This document shows positions 13,584-21,111 of a stretch of 31,474 bases of DNA, piece after piece. Origin of the DNA: a virus; the IMG/VR virus record IMGVR_UViG_3300042112_000219, positions 1 to 31,474 of that record; one strand, written 5' to 3'. The position numbers and the translations under genes are program-made. The first letter of the stretch is position 1. The number at the start of each line of letters is the position of its first letter. A model generated the notes under the pieces. That model was given only the letters and a program-made list of their open reading frames with translations. It had not been told where the DNA came from and made no database searches.

Positions 13584-14920
13584 GCCTCGCTCCAGTCAAG
13601 CAAGCAGGGATTCGGTTGCGGCTGCGTGCACACGTTGGTGATTTGAGTGATGGCAATCGGTGATCCCCCGGTCACCACGGTTGCCAGCAAAATATACTGC
13701 ATCGTATCCGTATTTTGCAGCAGCTCGTCGCTTTGGAAAATCGTGATGGCGTCGGAATCTGGGCCAATTGTAAGCGTGGTGATGTCCCAATAGATACCGG
13801 CGTAAATGTACGAGTTGCCAGCGAGTTCCAGGTAAAATGGCGGGAATCCGATTCCCATTCCGTCAGGCCATCGGTTGGCAATCTGGCTTTGCGCCACCTC
13901 CACGCGTACAATTTCTTCAGTGCTGGCGTCCGTGACGCGGAAATAAGGGCAGAACGTCGCTACCGCCCCACCAGTAACAAAGGGCACTGCACACGTGTTG
14001 AGAATGTAGCTAACGTACCTGTCGCCTTGTTCCGTCAGGCTAACATTTAGCTCCGCGAGTTTGAAATAAACGTAGTCGTCAGTGGATTCTTCGTACTGGT
14101 CGCTTGAAAAAATTGTGATGTTGCCTGGCTCAGTTTGGATCACGCCATCCACAAGCGTCAGCCCGCAGTAAATCACCCAGAAGTTGGACGTGTCTGCTAA
14201 CGTAAGTGTGAACGTGTCATCCAGCGTCATGTCGTCCGGCAACGCGTTAGCAACAAGCCCAGAACGCACGGTCACGCGACACTCGCTGTCACGGCTGTCA
14301 TCTTCCACCAGAAACGGACACGTTGGTGCCGGCCGCTGGTAAACAATTGGACAAACGTTAGTAATCTGCGAAATGTACGGATTACTTTCCTCGTCCAAAT
14401 TCTTCTCGATAATCGCAACTAAAAACTTTTGGTAAGTACTACTGCCCTGCGTGAAAGTCGATTCCACACTGACCGTAATGGCTGTTGACGGCGGCAGGAT
14501 GGCGTTTCGCTGGTCAACTTGGATGTTGACGTAAACATATTCAACACCGGCTTCTTGAGTGATCGTAATGACGTAGGGAGGCGCATCTGGGTCTCCGTTC
14601 ATTCCTGCTGGATACCGGCCATCTGGAAAGTCCTCGGTAATTGTTCCAAGAACCGGATCCTGCCCAACGGAAACTTTCAAAACAAGCGTTTCGCCGTCCA
14701 TCTCTGAAGCGTCAGCAACAGAGAACGGGCATGGTGCATCTGCTGATGTTGCAGATGATCCAGATGATTGAGGCGCAACGTTGATTGTCGTTCCACCAAT
14801 GGATCGCTGAAATGTACCTCCGACGATGCCAGTGATCTGAGCAGATCTTACCATGTCTATCAATGCGTTAAACGCACTGGGAGAAATGGGTTGCCCGCGT
14901 TGTTGATATGGAGGAATCAT
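13580..14920 (-). CDS. Tail protein with three tandem CP[FY] repeats (446 aa)
   Basis: Unrecognised tail-region protein built of three related modules of about 110-127 residues. Each opens with Cys-Pro-[Phe/Tyr] (CPFSVADAS at about 64, CPFLVEDDS at 201, CPYFRVTDAS at 324), continues through a [FL]PDG/LPDD or WPDG turn and a Y-rich strand, and closes at a cysteine in ITNVC, ILNTC or ITNVC (about 190, 310 and 431). A leading helix (ISPSAFNALIDMVRSAQ) and a serine linker precede them. The paired end cysteines of each module could bond or simply mark module edges. The position between tape measure and fibres suggests a tail-tip or host-contact role. Confidence 0.6.
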   Translation of the reverse strand: MIPPYQQRGQPISPSAFNALIDMVRSAQITGIVGGTFQRSIGGTTINVAPQSSGSSATSADAPCPFSVADASEMDGETLVLKVSVGQDPVLGTITEDFPDGRYPAGMNGDPDAPPYVITITQEAGVEYVYVNIQVDQRNAILPPSTAITVSVESTFTQGSSTYQKFLVAIIEKNLDEESNPYISQITNVCPIVYQRPAPTCPFLVEDDSRDSECRVTVRSGLVANALPDDMTLDDTFTLTLADTSNFWVIYCGLTLVDGVIQTEPGNITIFSSDQYEESTDDYVYFKLAELNVSLTEQGDRYVSYILNTCAVPFVTGGAVATFCPYFRVTDASTEEIVRVEVAQSQIANRWPDGMGIGFPPFYLELAGNSYIYAGIYWDITTLTIGPDSDAITIFQSDELLQNTDTMQYILLATVVTGGSPIAITQITNVCTQPQPNPCLLDWSEA

Positions 14921-15604
14921 TTAATAAAGAATCGCATTCCACGCGGTTCCCGCCGGGCTCGATTGATACTCATATGTTGTGCGAAAAAAAGCACCTTCCT
15001 GCTGAGAGCGGACACCACTAAGGATGAAATTGCAGTTTGGAGGGACCTCAAACCCACTTGGCCACCCTCCATCCCCCCAAGAGTCTACTAGGCCCAAGTT
15101 GGTCATGTTTGGAGCACCTTCCTCAAGCACTGTAACGCGAGCAGTTACTCGTCCCACATAATAGGACTCCATGCCCATTTTGATAAAGGTGTAAAACACT
15201 TGGAAACTGGCATCCTCTTCAGTTGCCGGTTGCCATAGGTTCAGCGGGTTTTCAGTGCTAGGCCCAGTTCCTTTGCCAGCCAAATACGGATCAGTCGGGT
15301 TGCGTTTGTAAACAGTCCAACGCTTTTTGATTTCAGCAGGAATCTCAAACTCTCCGCCGTCATTAAATTTGGGATGCGTTTCAAGCGGTTCAGTTCCAAT
15401 GCTTCCATCAAAAGAAAACTGCGGTTCGCCTTGCTCAATCAAAAACTCTTCTACAAGGGTATAAACGCCATCAGTGTGATCTTCCCGATAGCTTCTAGCT
15501 TCCGGGTTTTTGTCAATCGTTCCAGAAAGGCTTTGCTGCGTGATGGTCTGCATGACGCAGCGATCAACGCCCATCGACTCTTCAACTTTTGTTTGAGTTG
15601 CCAT
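14921..15604 (-). CDS. Hypothetical distal-tail protein (227 aa)
   Basis: Unrecognised 227-residue protein directly after the tape measure. It shows alternating strands (YTLVEEFLIEQGEPQFSFDG, SFQVFYTFIKMG, YVGRVTARVTVLEEG) and a PNCNFILSGVRSQQEG segment with a C-terminal YEYQSSPAGTAWNAILY. No membrane segment or catalytic pattern is visible. In siphophages the gene after the tape measure often encodes the distal tail protein; that is the only ground for the label here. Confidence 0.5.
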   Translation of the reverse strand: MATQTKVEESMGVDRCVMQTITQQSLSGTIDKNPEARSYREDHTDGVYTLVEEFLIEQGEPQFSFDGSIGTEPLETHPKFNDGGEFEIPAEIKKRWTVYKRNPTDPYLAGKGTGPSTENPLNLWQPATEEDASFQVFYTFIKMGMESYYVGRVTARVTVLEEGAPNMTNLGLVDSWGDGGWPSGFEVPPNCNFILSGVRSQQEGAFFRTTYEYQSSPAGTAWNAILY

Positions 15605-15605
15605 A

Positions 15606-16871
15606 CTAAATCACCCCGAGCTGTGGCGTTGTGTCGCCAATGTAGGAATTGCTTGTTTGCATTGCGGACTGCAAAAACGCGTCAATTGAATTGGCGATTT
15701 TTTGCTGAACAGAAAGCTGTTCCCGTTGAACGTTTGCCATATTGTCCCCGCCCCAAATCGCTCCTCCAAGTGCTCCAACTTTTGCCCCGCTTGTAGCAAT
15801 AATTGGCTCCATCGCAGTTGAAAGCGGTTTTGAAATGTACCCTGCGCCCGTGTCACCGGGCTCGGGTGTCGCATATTTCTTTCCAGCTTCAACGCGTTTC
15901 TTTTCTATATCTTCCAAGATCCCAGCAAAAAAACTAGTTTTTGGCTGTTCAGTAGCGGCTTTTTCAGTTGCTGCACTCAATGAAGTCCCACCTCCTCCCA
16001 TCCCCATCCCGCCCATTCCCATAAACGCCTGGGCTCCGTAAGTGCTTTGCGTTTTTCCAGCCTGCTCGCCCATCCGCATGATTTTTCCAAAAGTCCGGTC
16101 GATGAGCTCCAGCGTGATGGCAATTCCATCGCCCAAACTTTCTCCAACGTGCGTTAGGTCTAGTTTTTCCAGTTTGTCCACCAGCTCCACAAGTTGCGGT
16201 GCGGTCGTGGATGCAAGGCCCACAAAAAAGCCGCGAACTTTTACCCCGGCAATGTTCATCGCATCTGCGGTTCTGGCAAACACGCCAGCATTTTCCAGCA
16301 TAATTTGAGACTGTTTTCCGAGTGCGTTTTGAACGCCTTCCATTCCCATGTCAGAAAAAAAAGTCAGCAACTTGCCTCCGCTTTTTCCGAAAATCTCCAT
16401 TGCCATCGCTGCCCGCTGAGTCGGGTTCTCAATCTTGTTGATTGCGTTCCCCACGCGCATTAGCTGCTCGTCAGCACTCAACCCTTGAATGTCTTCAATC
16501 GCCACTCCCATCGTGGCAAACTTTTGAGCCGCTTGAAGACTTCCTGTAGCCGCTTCTGCAATATTCCGCTGAAGTCTTGAGATGGCAGGTTGCACGTCGT
16601 TTGCCTGCATCCCGGCTAGCTCAAACGCAAACTGAAGCTCCATCAGTTTGTCGACTGCAATGCCAGTTTGCGCGCTGGCATCCGCCAAATTGCCGCCGTA
16701 GTCGAGAGCTTTGTAAAACTCGCGGGCTGCCAGCGAAAGCGTGCCTATAACACTTACCCCACCAATTACTTGCTGAATTACGCTGCCAAGGCCAGCCATC
16801 GCCGTGCGAGCTCTGTTGATGCCTGCAATAAATCCGCTTGTATCTGCGCCGATTTGGATATTGTTGGCCAT
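15606..16871 (-). CDS. Tail tape measure protein, short (421 aa)
   Basis: Sets tail length and is threaded inside the tail tube. The start (IQIGADTSGFIAGINRARTAMAGLGSVI) matches the N-terminal pattern of tape measure proteins. A hydrophobic helix (VIGGVSVIGTLSLAA) and repeated helical segments follow (AEAATGSLQAAQKFATMGV, SADEQLMRVGNAINKI, ANTTAPQLVELVDKLEKL-like), then methionine/glycine-rich sequence. At 421 residues it is short for the family; at about 0.15 nm per residue this would fit a tail near 60 nm. A GGGAG lies nine bases before the ATG. The preceding frameshifted chaperone pair confirms the context. Confidence 0.78.
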   Translation of the reverse strand: MANNIQIGADTSGFIAGINRARTAMAGLGSVIQQVIGGVSVIGTLSLAAREFYKALDYGGNLADASAQTGIAVDKLMELQFAFELAGMQANDVQPAISRLQRNIAEAATGSLQAAQKFATMGVAIEDIQGLSADEQLMRVGNAINKIENPTQRAAMAMEIFGKSGGKLLTFFSDMGMEGVQNALGKQSQIMLENAGVFARTADAMNIAGVKVRGFFVGLASTTAPQLVELVDKLEKLDLTHVGESLGDGIAITLELIDRTFGKIMRMGEQAGKTQSTYGAQAFMGMGGMGMGGGGTSLSAATEKAATEQPKTSFFAGILEDIEKKRVEAGKKYATPEPGDTGAGYISKPLSTAMEPIIATSGAKVGALGGAIWGGDNMANVQREQLSVQQKIANSIDAFLQSAMQTSNSYIGDTTPQLGVI

Positions 16872-16874
16872 AAA

Positions 16875-17627
16875 TTATCTCCCAAAAACATCTTCTCGCC
16901 GGATCACTCCAGCGGCAACAGCGGACACTAGTCGCCGCCGCATTGCTTCAGCCTGGCGGTCATACGCAGCATCTAGGGCACGCTGGATTGTCGCTGAGTC
17001 AGTGTGGCGGTTTGGGTTGCGAGCCTTAAACTGCACCGTGTTGCCGCTTGCGCGTAGAATGACTGTGCCGTTGTTGCGAGATCGCCAGCGCCCTACCCAT
17101 TCGGGGAAATTGACACCAAGCAATGTTGCTGCTGCGCACCATCCGGCTGCCGTTGCGCCAATTGTCTTTTGTAGCAGCAATTCAACAGCAGCGCGTTTTG
17201 CCACCGTTGCTAAGTGCTTTGGCGCAGCATCAGGGTAATGTTTGTCCGGCCGCTGGTTGCGTTTGATAAACTGCACCAAAGTCTGGGGAGATGCCGCTAA
17301 TGCTTGCGCCTGATTTTGCAATTCTGAGCGTCGCGCAGGTCTTTGGACGGTCTGCAATGCTCGTGCAATCGTCTGCTCGTTACGAATCACAAGCGCACGA
17401 CGGACCGTGTTGCGGATGGCTTTTTTTGAAGCCGAAAACCCTTTTGCAAACGATCTGCCGGCCATAGGAGGCGTATACCAAAATGCGTTGCGAATGAGTC
17501 CCTTTGCTTGCTCGCGCACCACCTGTTCAACGCTGCGGCGACTGATTTGGATTGAGCGTTGCAAATAACGATTGAACCGTTGCGCAAAATATCCGGCGTC
17601 GCTTGTAACTCGGATTGCGTCACTCAT
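16875..17627 (-). CDS. Hypothetical tail protein upstream of tape measure (250 aa)
   Basis: Unrecognised, strongly basic and mostly helical (FNRYLQRSIQISRRSVEQVV, SKKAIRNTVRRALVIRNEQTIARAL), with a hydrophobic stretch near the middle (AAGWCAAATLLGVNFPEWVG). It begins inside the end of the frameshift-extended chaperone frame, overlapping eight bases, so its translation may depend on that frame. It sits between the chaperone pair and the tape measure, where some phages encode an extra minor tail protein. Confidence 0.55.
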   Translation of the reverse strand: MSDAIRVTSDAGYFAQRFNRYLQRSIQISRRSVEQVVREQAKGLIRNAFWYTPPMAGRSFAKGFSASKKAIRNTVRRALVIRNEQTIARALQTVQRPARRSELQNQAQALAASPQTLVQFIKRNQRPDKHYPDAAPKHLATVAKRAAVELLLQKTIGATAAGWCAAATLLGVNFPEWVGRWRSRNNGTVILRASGNTVQFKARNPNRHTDSATIQRALDAAYDRQAEAMRRRLVSAVAAGVIRREDVFGR

Positions 17628-17841
17628 CGTCTTCGTCCTCCGGTTGATGCGGCGTCACAAACAAGCCTTCCAATGCCATTTGTTTTCGTTTGGTAGTCCA
17701 TGCCCCGTTCCCCCATATCGCCGCGTGATAAACGCGCAACAACATTGCCAGCGGTGCTCTCCGTTGAATGTAGTCGTGCGTCCATCCGGTTTCTTGCGCC
17801 AGCACTAGGATGAATGACTCACCCCAGCCTGGCGCTGTTAG
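17620..17841 (-). CDS. Frameshift extension of tail assembly chaperone (GT-type T part, 73 aa)
   Basis: This frame has no convincing start of its own. Reading it after a -1 slip on the A-AAA-AAC site of the upstream gene adds 73 residues (LTAPGWGESFILVLAQETG onward, ending HQPEDEDDE) to give a 187-residue fusion. In lambda-like phages the second product (GT) bridges the tape measure and tail tube, and the T-like part typically has the helical content seen here (RRAPLAMLLRVYHAAIWG). The short GTG-started frame at 17805 alone was rejected as the main product because it lacks the upstream helix GWGESFILVLAQ. Confidence 0.78.
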   Translation of the reverse strand, partial: LTAPGWGESFILVLAQETGWTHDYIQRRAPLAMLLRVYHAAIWGNGAWTTKRKQMALEGLFVTPHQPEDEDDE

Positions 17842-17847
17842 TTTTTT
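17796..17847 (-). promoter_or_regulatory. Programmed -1 ribosomal frameshift signal
   Basis: The minus strand carries the slippery heptamer A-AAA-AAC (17847-17841) in the zero frame (CCA AAA AAC), followed at once by the stop TAA. Five bases downstream an RNA stem can form: GCGCCAG (17835-17829) with CTGGCGC (17802-17796), seven perfect pairs around a 26-base loop. A perfect heptamer, a stop and a spaced stem together are the classic layout of a -1 frameshift site. The heptamer sits just where tail-chaperone frameshifts are found. Confidence 0.8.
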
Positions 17848-18182
17848 GGTTGGTCCGTTCGCCCTCCCGGTTGCGGTATTACTTCCACGCGGCCCTCTTC
17901 AACGGCTTCAGCCTGCGCTCTGCACCATTCAGCCACCGGCTTTGCCAACGCCAGCGGGAAGGCCCGCGTAAAGGCTTTAATGGCTTTTAGCGCGGTCTTG
18001 TCGGATATCGCCTGTTCAACTTCTTCGGGTTCGCGGCTTTGCAGCCACGCGCACGCAATCACTTGCTCTTGGTCGCTACGCTTTGCCAGCTCGAGTTCGG
18101 CAATAGCAAATTGCGTTGTTACCGTCCACGGGCGAAGTTCCAGCGGCCCGATGATCGTGTTTTTAAGAAAAAACGGGTTCAT
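17838..18182 (-). CDS. Tail assembly chaperone, G-like (114 aa)
   Basis: Helical 114-residue protein upstream of the tape measure. It begins MNPFFLKNTIIGPLELRPWT and ends GGRTDQPKN, where the last codons form the frameshift heptamer. Family features are the mostly helical middle (QFAIAELELAKRSDQEQVIA, ALKAIKAFTRAF) and the acidic patch (SREPEEVEQAIS). In lambda-like phages gpG coats the tape measure until tube polymerisation. The ATG at 18182 shares an ATGA overlap with the previous gene; the longer frame to 18365 was rejected because that part is arginine-rich shadow sequence of the neighbour. Confidence 0.78.
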   Translation of the reverse strand: MNPFFLKNTIIGPLELRPWTVTTQFAIAELELAKRSDQEQVIACAWLQSREPEEVEQAISDKTALKAIKAFTRAFPLALAKPVAEWCRAQAEAVEEGRVEVIPQPGGRTDQPKN

Positions 18183-18604
18183 GCGAAACGGGCTGCGAAT
18201 TCCTGTTTGAGCCATTCTGGCGAGTCGGGGTAAACCACGCCGAATGACCGTCCGTCTTTGCGGCTGATGCCAACGGCGGACGACCGTGCAAACCGTTTCA
18301 GATCGCGAGCGTTGTCGCGATAAGCCCGCATCCACGAGATGTCCGAGTCGGGGTGCGCCTTGCACCAGTTCAAGTTTTCAAACCGTTTGCGAAACTCGTC
18401 AAAGTCAATCAGTTCTCCATCGACTTTGGCAAGCACGTCGCAATTCACAATCCACCGCACATGCGGCTTGCCGGTCTCATCGACGAAGTGCTGAAAGCCA
18501 CCACGTTCGATGAGTGCACCGCCGCTTGTGAGCCAGGCGGCGATGATGTCAGTGTTGAAGCTTTTGCCCGGGGCTTCGTGGTCCTCAAGTAATCGGAGGC
18601 GCAT
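18179..18604 (-). CDS. Hypothetical tail-module protein (141 aa)
   Basis: Unrecognised. It mixes strands and helices (DIIAAWLTSGGALIERGGFQ, HVRWIVNCDVLAKVDGEL, FDEFRKRFENLNWCKAH) and ends EWLKQEFAARFA. It lies between the tube-like proteins and the assembly chaperone, so it may be a tail component or cofactor. The start is the ATG preceded by an A/T-rich leader (ATAACAAATT) with no Shine-Dalgarno sequence. Confidence 0.55.
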   Translation of the reverse strand: MRLRLLEDHEAPGKSFNTDIIAAWLTSGGALIERGGFQHFVDETGKPHVRWIVNCDVLAKVDGELIDFDEFRKRFENLNWCKAHPDSDISWMRAYRDNARDLKRFARSSAVGISRKDGRSFGVVYPDSPEWLKQEFAARFA

Positions 18605-18616
18605 AATTTGTTATTA

Positions 18617-18931
18617 TTAGAGTGCGTTCTTGTAAACGGTCGCGGTGGCACTCCATCCACGGAAGTCGTCGTTCTTGGAATCAACTGAAACGTTTGTCCA
18701 AATCCCTTTTCCAGAAACTCCAGTGATGCTTGGCGTCAGGTCTCCAGCACCATATGGAGCCGTGTCTCCCTTGCCTTTAACACTTACCGTATAGGATGTG
18801 TCATACGTCCTGGCTTCAGAGTGCTGCCCCTCGGAGTTGATTAGCTGCTTAAATTCGCCCTTCATTTCCACGTCGAGCGATTCGATGATTGAGCCAGCGG
18901 GAACCAGCAAAGAAATGCCGAAGGTTGCCAT
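18617..18931 (-). CDS. Tail tube-like protein, copy B (104 aa)
   Basis: Probable tail tube or tube-associated subunit. A 104-residue beta-rich protein: MATFGISLLVPAGSIIESLD, then SYTVSVKGKGDT and SVDSKNDDFRGWSATATVY at the end. It aligns with the gene immediately upstream through the [VI]-x-KG[KE] strand and a C-terminal K/TNDDF segment followed by an alternating strand, so the two look like tandem paralogues. Short A/T-rich leader before ATG (CCAATAATT). It may be the main tube protein or a minor partner; which of the two is abundant cannot be seen. Confidence 0.55.
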   Translation of the reverse strand: MATFGISLLVPAGSIIESLDVEMKGEFKQLINSEGQHSEARTYDTSYTVSVKGKGDTAPYGAGDLTPSITGVSGKGIWTNVSVDSKNDDFRGWSATATVYKNAL

Positions 18932-18933
18932 AA

Positions 18934-19233
18934 TTATTGGAAGAGCGTGTAGGTTGCTTCAGCGGTCGAGAAATCGTCGTTAGTCTGAGAGACCTTTGAA
19001 TTGGTTAATTTTGCACCGCTAAAACTTCCTTCAGGCACTGCAAGCAAGTTTGCCTCTCCTTTTGTTTTAACCGTGGTTGTCGTAGTGCTGCGCGGCTTTG
19101 CTTGAGAAACAACCGTTTGCCCGTCTGCATCACGGATTGTGGCAAGTTCAACCACGGTTTCTTCAGTGGACTCTTGCAAGTAGCCGCTAGGTGGCGTGAC
19201 TCCAAATGTGACTGCTCCAAATGAGACGGGCAT
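18934..19233 (-). CDS. Tail tube-like protein, copy A (99 aa)
   Basis: Paralogous to the 104-residue protein just downstream: GYLQESTEETVVELATIRD, a threonine-rich strand (RSTTTTTVKTKGEANL), and KVSQTNDDFSTAEATYTLF at the C-terminus. The alternating pattern suits the beta-sandwich of tail tube proteins. The gene follows the tail-terminator-like gene with six bases between them and lies two bases before copy B. Start leader is A/T-rich (CATAAAATACT). Assignment to a tail tube rests on size, order and strand pattern. Confidence 0.55.
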   Translation of the reverse strand: MPVSFGAVTFGVTPPSGYLQESTEETVVELATIRDADGQTVVSQAKPRSTTTTTVKTKGEANLLAVPEGSFSGAKLTNSKVSQTNDDFSTAEATYTLFQ

Positions 19234-19239
19234 AGTATT

Positions 19240-19620
19240 TTATGGTTTTGGGCCGAAGCCCACGATGTAGGGCATGGAGGTTCGCCAGTGGCGTTCCTCG
19301 CGGAGGTTGTCGGTAGATTGTGCGACCACGCCGTAAAGCTGCACGGCGCCAGAATCGAGCACGAGCGATCGCATTGCAGCGTCAACTGCAGCAGTAAATT
19401 CAGCCTGGTCGGCCTTGCTGAAATCATCGGCCTGAGAAACCACGTTAAGCGTCAGCGTGCCGCGTTGGAGCGGACTGCCCACGACGATGTCGCTTTGCAA
19501 CTCCATCAACACGGACTTGCCCGGAATGGGCTGGTCGTCCTGCGGCTCGCCGATGTAAACGCCCGGGAGCGCCAGCGCCAAAGCATCCTGCACCGCTGCT
19601 GAGAAAACGCCGTCAATCAT
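19240..19620 (-). CDS. Tail terminator-like protein (126 aa)
   Basis: Probable tail terminator or minor tail protein that caps the tail tube at the neck. It opens with a helix (MIDGVFSAAVQDALALALPGVY-like), has a GKSVLMELQSDIVVG strand pair, TLTLNVVSQADDFSKADQAE, and ends NLREERHWRTSMPYIVGFG. That closing pattern is common in terminators of siphophage tails (lambda gpU position). Overlaps the head-tail joining gene as ATGA. Family assignment is moderate. Confidence 0.55.
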   Translation of the reverse strand: MIDGVFSAAVQDALALALPGVYIGEPQDDQPIPGKSVLMELQSDIVVGSPLQRGTLTLNVVSQADDFSKADQAEFTAAVDAAMRSLVLDSGAVQLYGVVAQSTDNLREERHWRTSMPYIVGFGPKP

Positions 19621-19919
19621 CTGGTTACATCCTCCAGATAGATTTTCCAGCTGATCGGATCCTCGTCCCAGCTTGTGATGCGGCGCTCGGTTCCGTTTAC
19701 GCTCAGTTTCAGCCCTTTAACAGGTACCGGAAAACCGTCCTTTGCCACGCGCACGAAACCAGCAAAATGCTCTTCGTAACCACCAGCGGCGAGGATGTCG
19801 GAGACCTTTTCGGAAGCCACACAGTCAGCGGTCACGCCCTGGTATGTCACGCTGTCGGCTTGCATGTAGCCGAGCGCCGTGTTCATGGCTGCCGCAGTTA
19901 TGTCTTTCCATTCCGACAT
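19617..19919 (-). CDS. Head-tail joining protein, gpFII/phage_attach-like (100 aa)
   Basis: Small protein that likely finishes the neck so that the tail can dock. Begins with a helix (DITAAAMNTALGYMQ) and continues with strands: VTYQGVTADCVAS, FAGFVRVAKDGF, VKGLKLSVNGTERRITSWDEDPISWKIYLEDV. The closing strand order, with a conserved Gly-x-x-[RY]-x-[IV] turn, resembles lambda gpFII-type connectors. The ATG shares one base with the previous stop (TGATG), and the tail-terminator-like gene overlaps its end, the usual neck order. Confidence 0.58.
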   Translation of the reverse strand: MSEWKDITAAAMNTALGYMQADSVTYQGVTADCVASEKVSDILAAGGYEEHFAGFVRVAKDGFPVPVKGLKLSVNGTERRITSWDEDPISWKIYLEDVTR

Positions 19920-20146
19920 CAGAGCAACGGTTCTTTCGAGCGTTTAACTGGCTTCGGTGCTTCGACTTCCACAACCGGCGCGGGCTTGATTGTGCGGAAC
20001 AAATCCGCGCGCGGATTGATCACCAACTCGATTTTGCCCGGAGTGTTGTGATCCTTGTAAAACCGGCGCGCCTCTTCCGGGTTGGTCGAGGTATAAATGA
20101 CACGCGGGCCGCACCCGGCGTCTTCGAGAACAAGTGAAACTTTCAT
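19919..20146 (-). CDS. Hypothetical small head protein (75 aa)
   Basis: Unrecognised. Begins MKVSLVLEDAGCGPRVIYTS, has an NPEEARRFYKDH helix and a valine/proline-rich basic tail (PAPVVEVEAPKPVKRSKE). Size and place right after the capsid gene match small head-completion or accessory proteins, but there is no family signature. The ATG at 20146 was chosen over an in-frame TTG upstream; neither has a clear ribosome-binding site. Confidence 0.5.
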   Translation of the reverse strand: MKVSLVLEDAGCGPRVIYTSTNPEEARRFYKDHNTPGKIELVINPRADLFRTIKPAPVVEVEAPKPVKRSKEPLL

Positions 20147-20161
20147 CGTGATATTCGGATG

Positions 20162-20195
20162 AAGCAAAGGCTCCGCCCCGTAAAGAGCGGAGCCT
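20162..20195 (-). terminator. Hairpin after major capsid gene (attenuator-like)
   Basis: Just after the capsid stop, the minus strand forms AGGCTCCGC/GCGGAGCCT, nine perfect pairs with a short loop, then CTTTGCTTC. The U-run is weak, so it may reduce, not fully stop, transcription into the neck and tail genes, a common way to keep capsid mRNA abundant. No functional proof. Confidence 0.5.
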
Positions 20196-20211
20196 CTACT
20201 AGTTGGGAGGA

Positions 20212-21090
20212 TTAAGCGGTGACGACGCGGACGCCCATTGCAGTCCCGACACTCACGCCCCAGATGCAGGAGACGTTGATGCAGGTCTTGCCCAAGGCGC
20301 GATCATAGAACATGCGGTAGGTGATCGGCAGGCCAAGGTCCGGCACAACCACTTCGGCAATCTGAATCGAGTCCTGCAACGCGGCTTCAGGGTTGACGCG
20401 GCGAGCGGCCATGATCAGCGCGGAACTGTGGCAAGCAAACGCGCCTAGGTTGGCGCTGTTGTTGTCGCACAGATCAGACTGGTACACGTCCAAGCCAGAC
20501 ACGCGAGGGACGATGCCGTCGGCCTTATCAGGCGTGATGCCGGGGATTTCGGCACTATTCAGGGTCTTGAGCAGAGCGCCGTAGAAATCAGGGTTGCAGA
20601 TGAAGCTGCGGCCGATCTTCGGAGCCTTGAGCGTGCCGGTGAGCGTGGTGCTCAAATCGATCAAATCGGAGCGGTCAAAGTTGGCCGCGGTCGAAGTAAT
20701 CGACTGAGCAAAATTTCCGGAAGTTACCAAGTTCCAGAGTTGGCCAAACATGTCAGCGCCCAAAGCCTGCAGCATCGGCGCCAAAAAGAGACGCTCGAAA
20801 TTGATGGAGGACTGAAGCACTTCGATGTCGGTGAACCCGAGGGTCACGCCGCGATGCTGGTCCAGCGTGATCGTTTTGGAGGTCGTGTCACCGGCAACGG
20901 GCACGTAGCCAACGCTAGAAATGCTGACAACGGATGGCACCGTTGCAAATCGGGTAGTCACCGAGCTGCCAGCAGACGCAACGTCGGTGGAAAAGTCGGT
21001 CGTGATGCCACGCAGGGGAGCGAAAGCATTGGTGAGAAACGGCAGCGACTGCTGCGCGATCTGTGCGAGGAAAACGCCATTGAGGGCCAT
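20212..21090 (-). CDS. Major capsid protein (292 aa)
   Basis: Forms the phage head shell. A 292-residue protein of a size usual for HK97-fold capsids, located downstream of protease and scaffold genes. Visible features: an N-terminal helix (FLAQIAQQSLPFLTNAF), a beta-rich A-domain-like core (VVSISSVGYVPVAGDTTSKT) and FICNPDFYGALLKTLNS, a segment typical of capsid proteins; the C-terminal part has VVVPDLGLPITYRMFYDRALG. A P22-coat-like family is possible. The leader is A/T-rich (CTTAAATCAAT) without a Shine-Dalgarno sequence. The 21-base gap from the upstream gene is too short to hide a promoter. Confidence 0.8.
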   Translation of the reverse strand: MALNGVFLAQIAQQSLPFLTNAFAPLRGITTDFSTDVASAGSSVTTRFATVPSVVSISSVGYVPVAGDTTSKTITLDQHRGVTLGFTDIEVLQSSINFERLFLAPMLQALGADMFGQLWNLVTSGNFAQSITSTAANFDRSDLIDLSTTLTGTLKAPKIGRSFICNPDFYGALLKTLNSAEIPGITPDKADGIVPRVSGLDVYQSDLCDNNSANLGAFACHSSALIMAARRVNPEAALQDSIQIAEVVVPDLGLPITYRMFYDRALGKTCINVSCIWGVSVGTAMGVRVVTA

Positions 21091-21111
21091 ATTGATTTAA
21101 GTAGGTGAAGG

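Noticed and set aside
18183-18365. 61-residue N-terminal extension of the tail chaperone
   Set aside because: The extension is arginine-rich shadow of the upstream gene; the ATGA overlap at 18182 is a convincing start.
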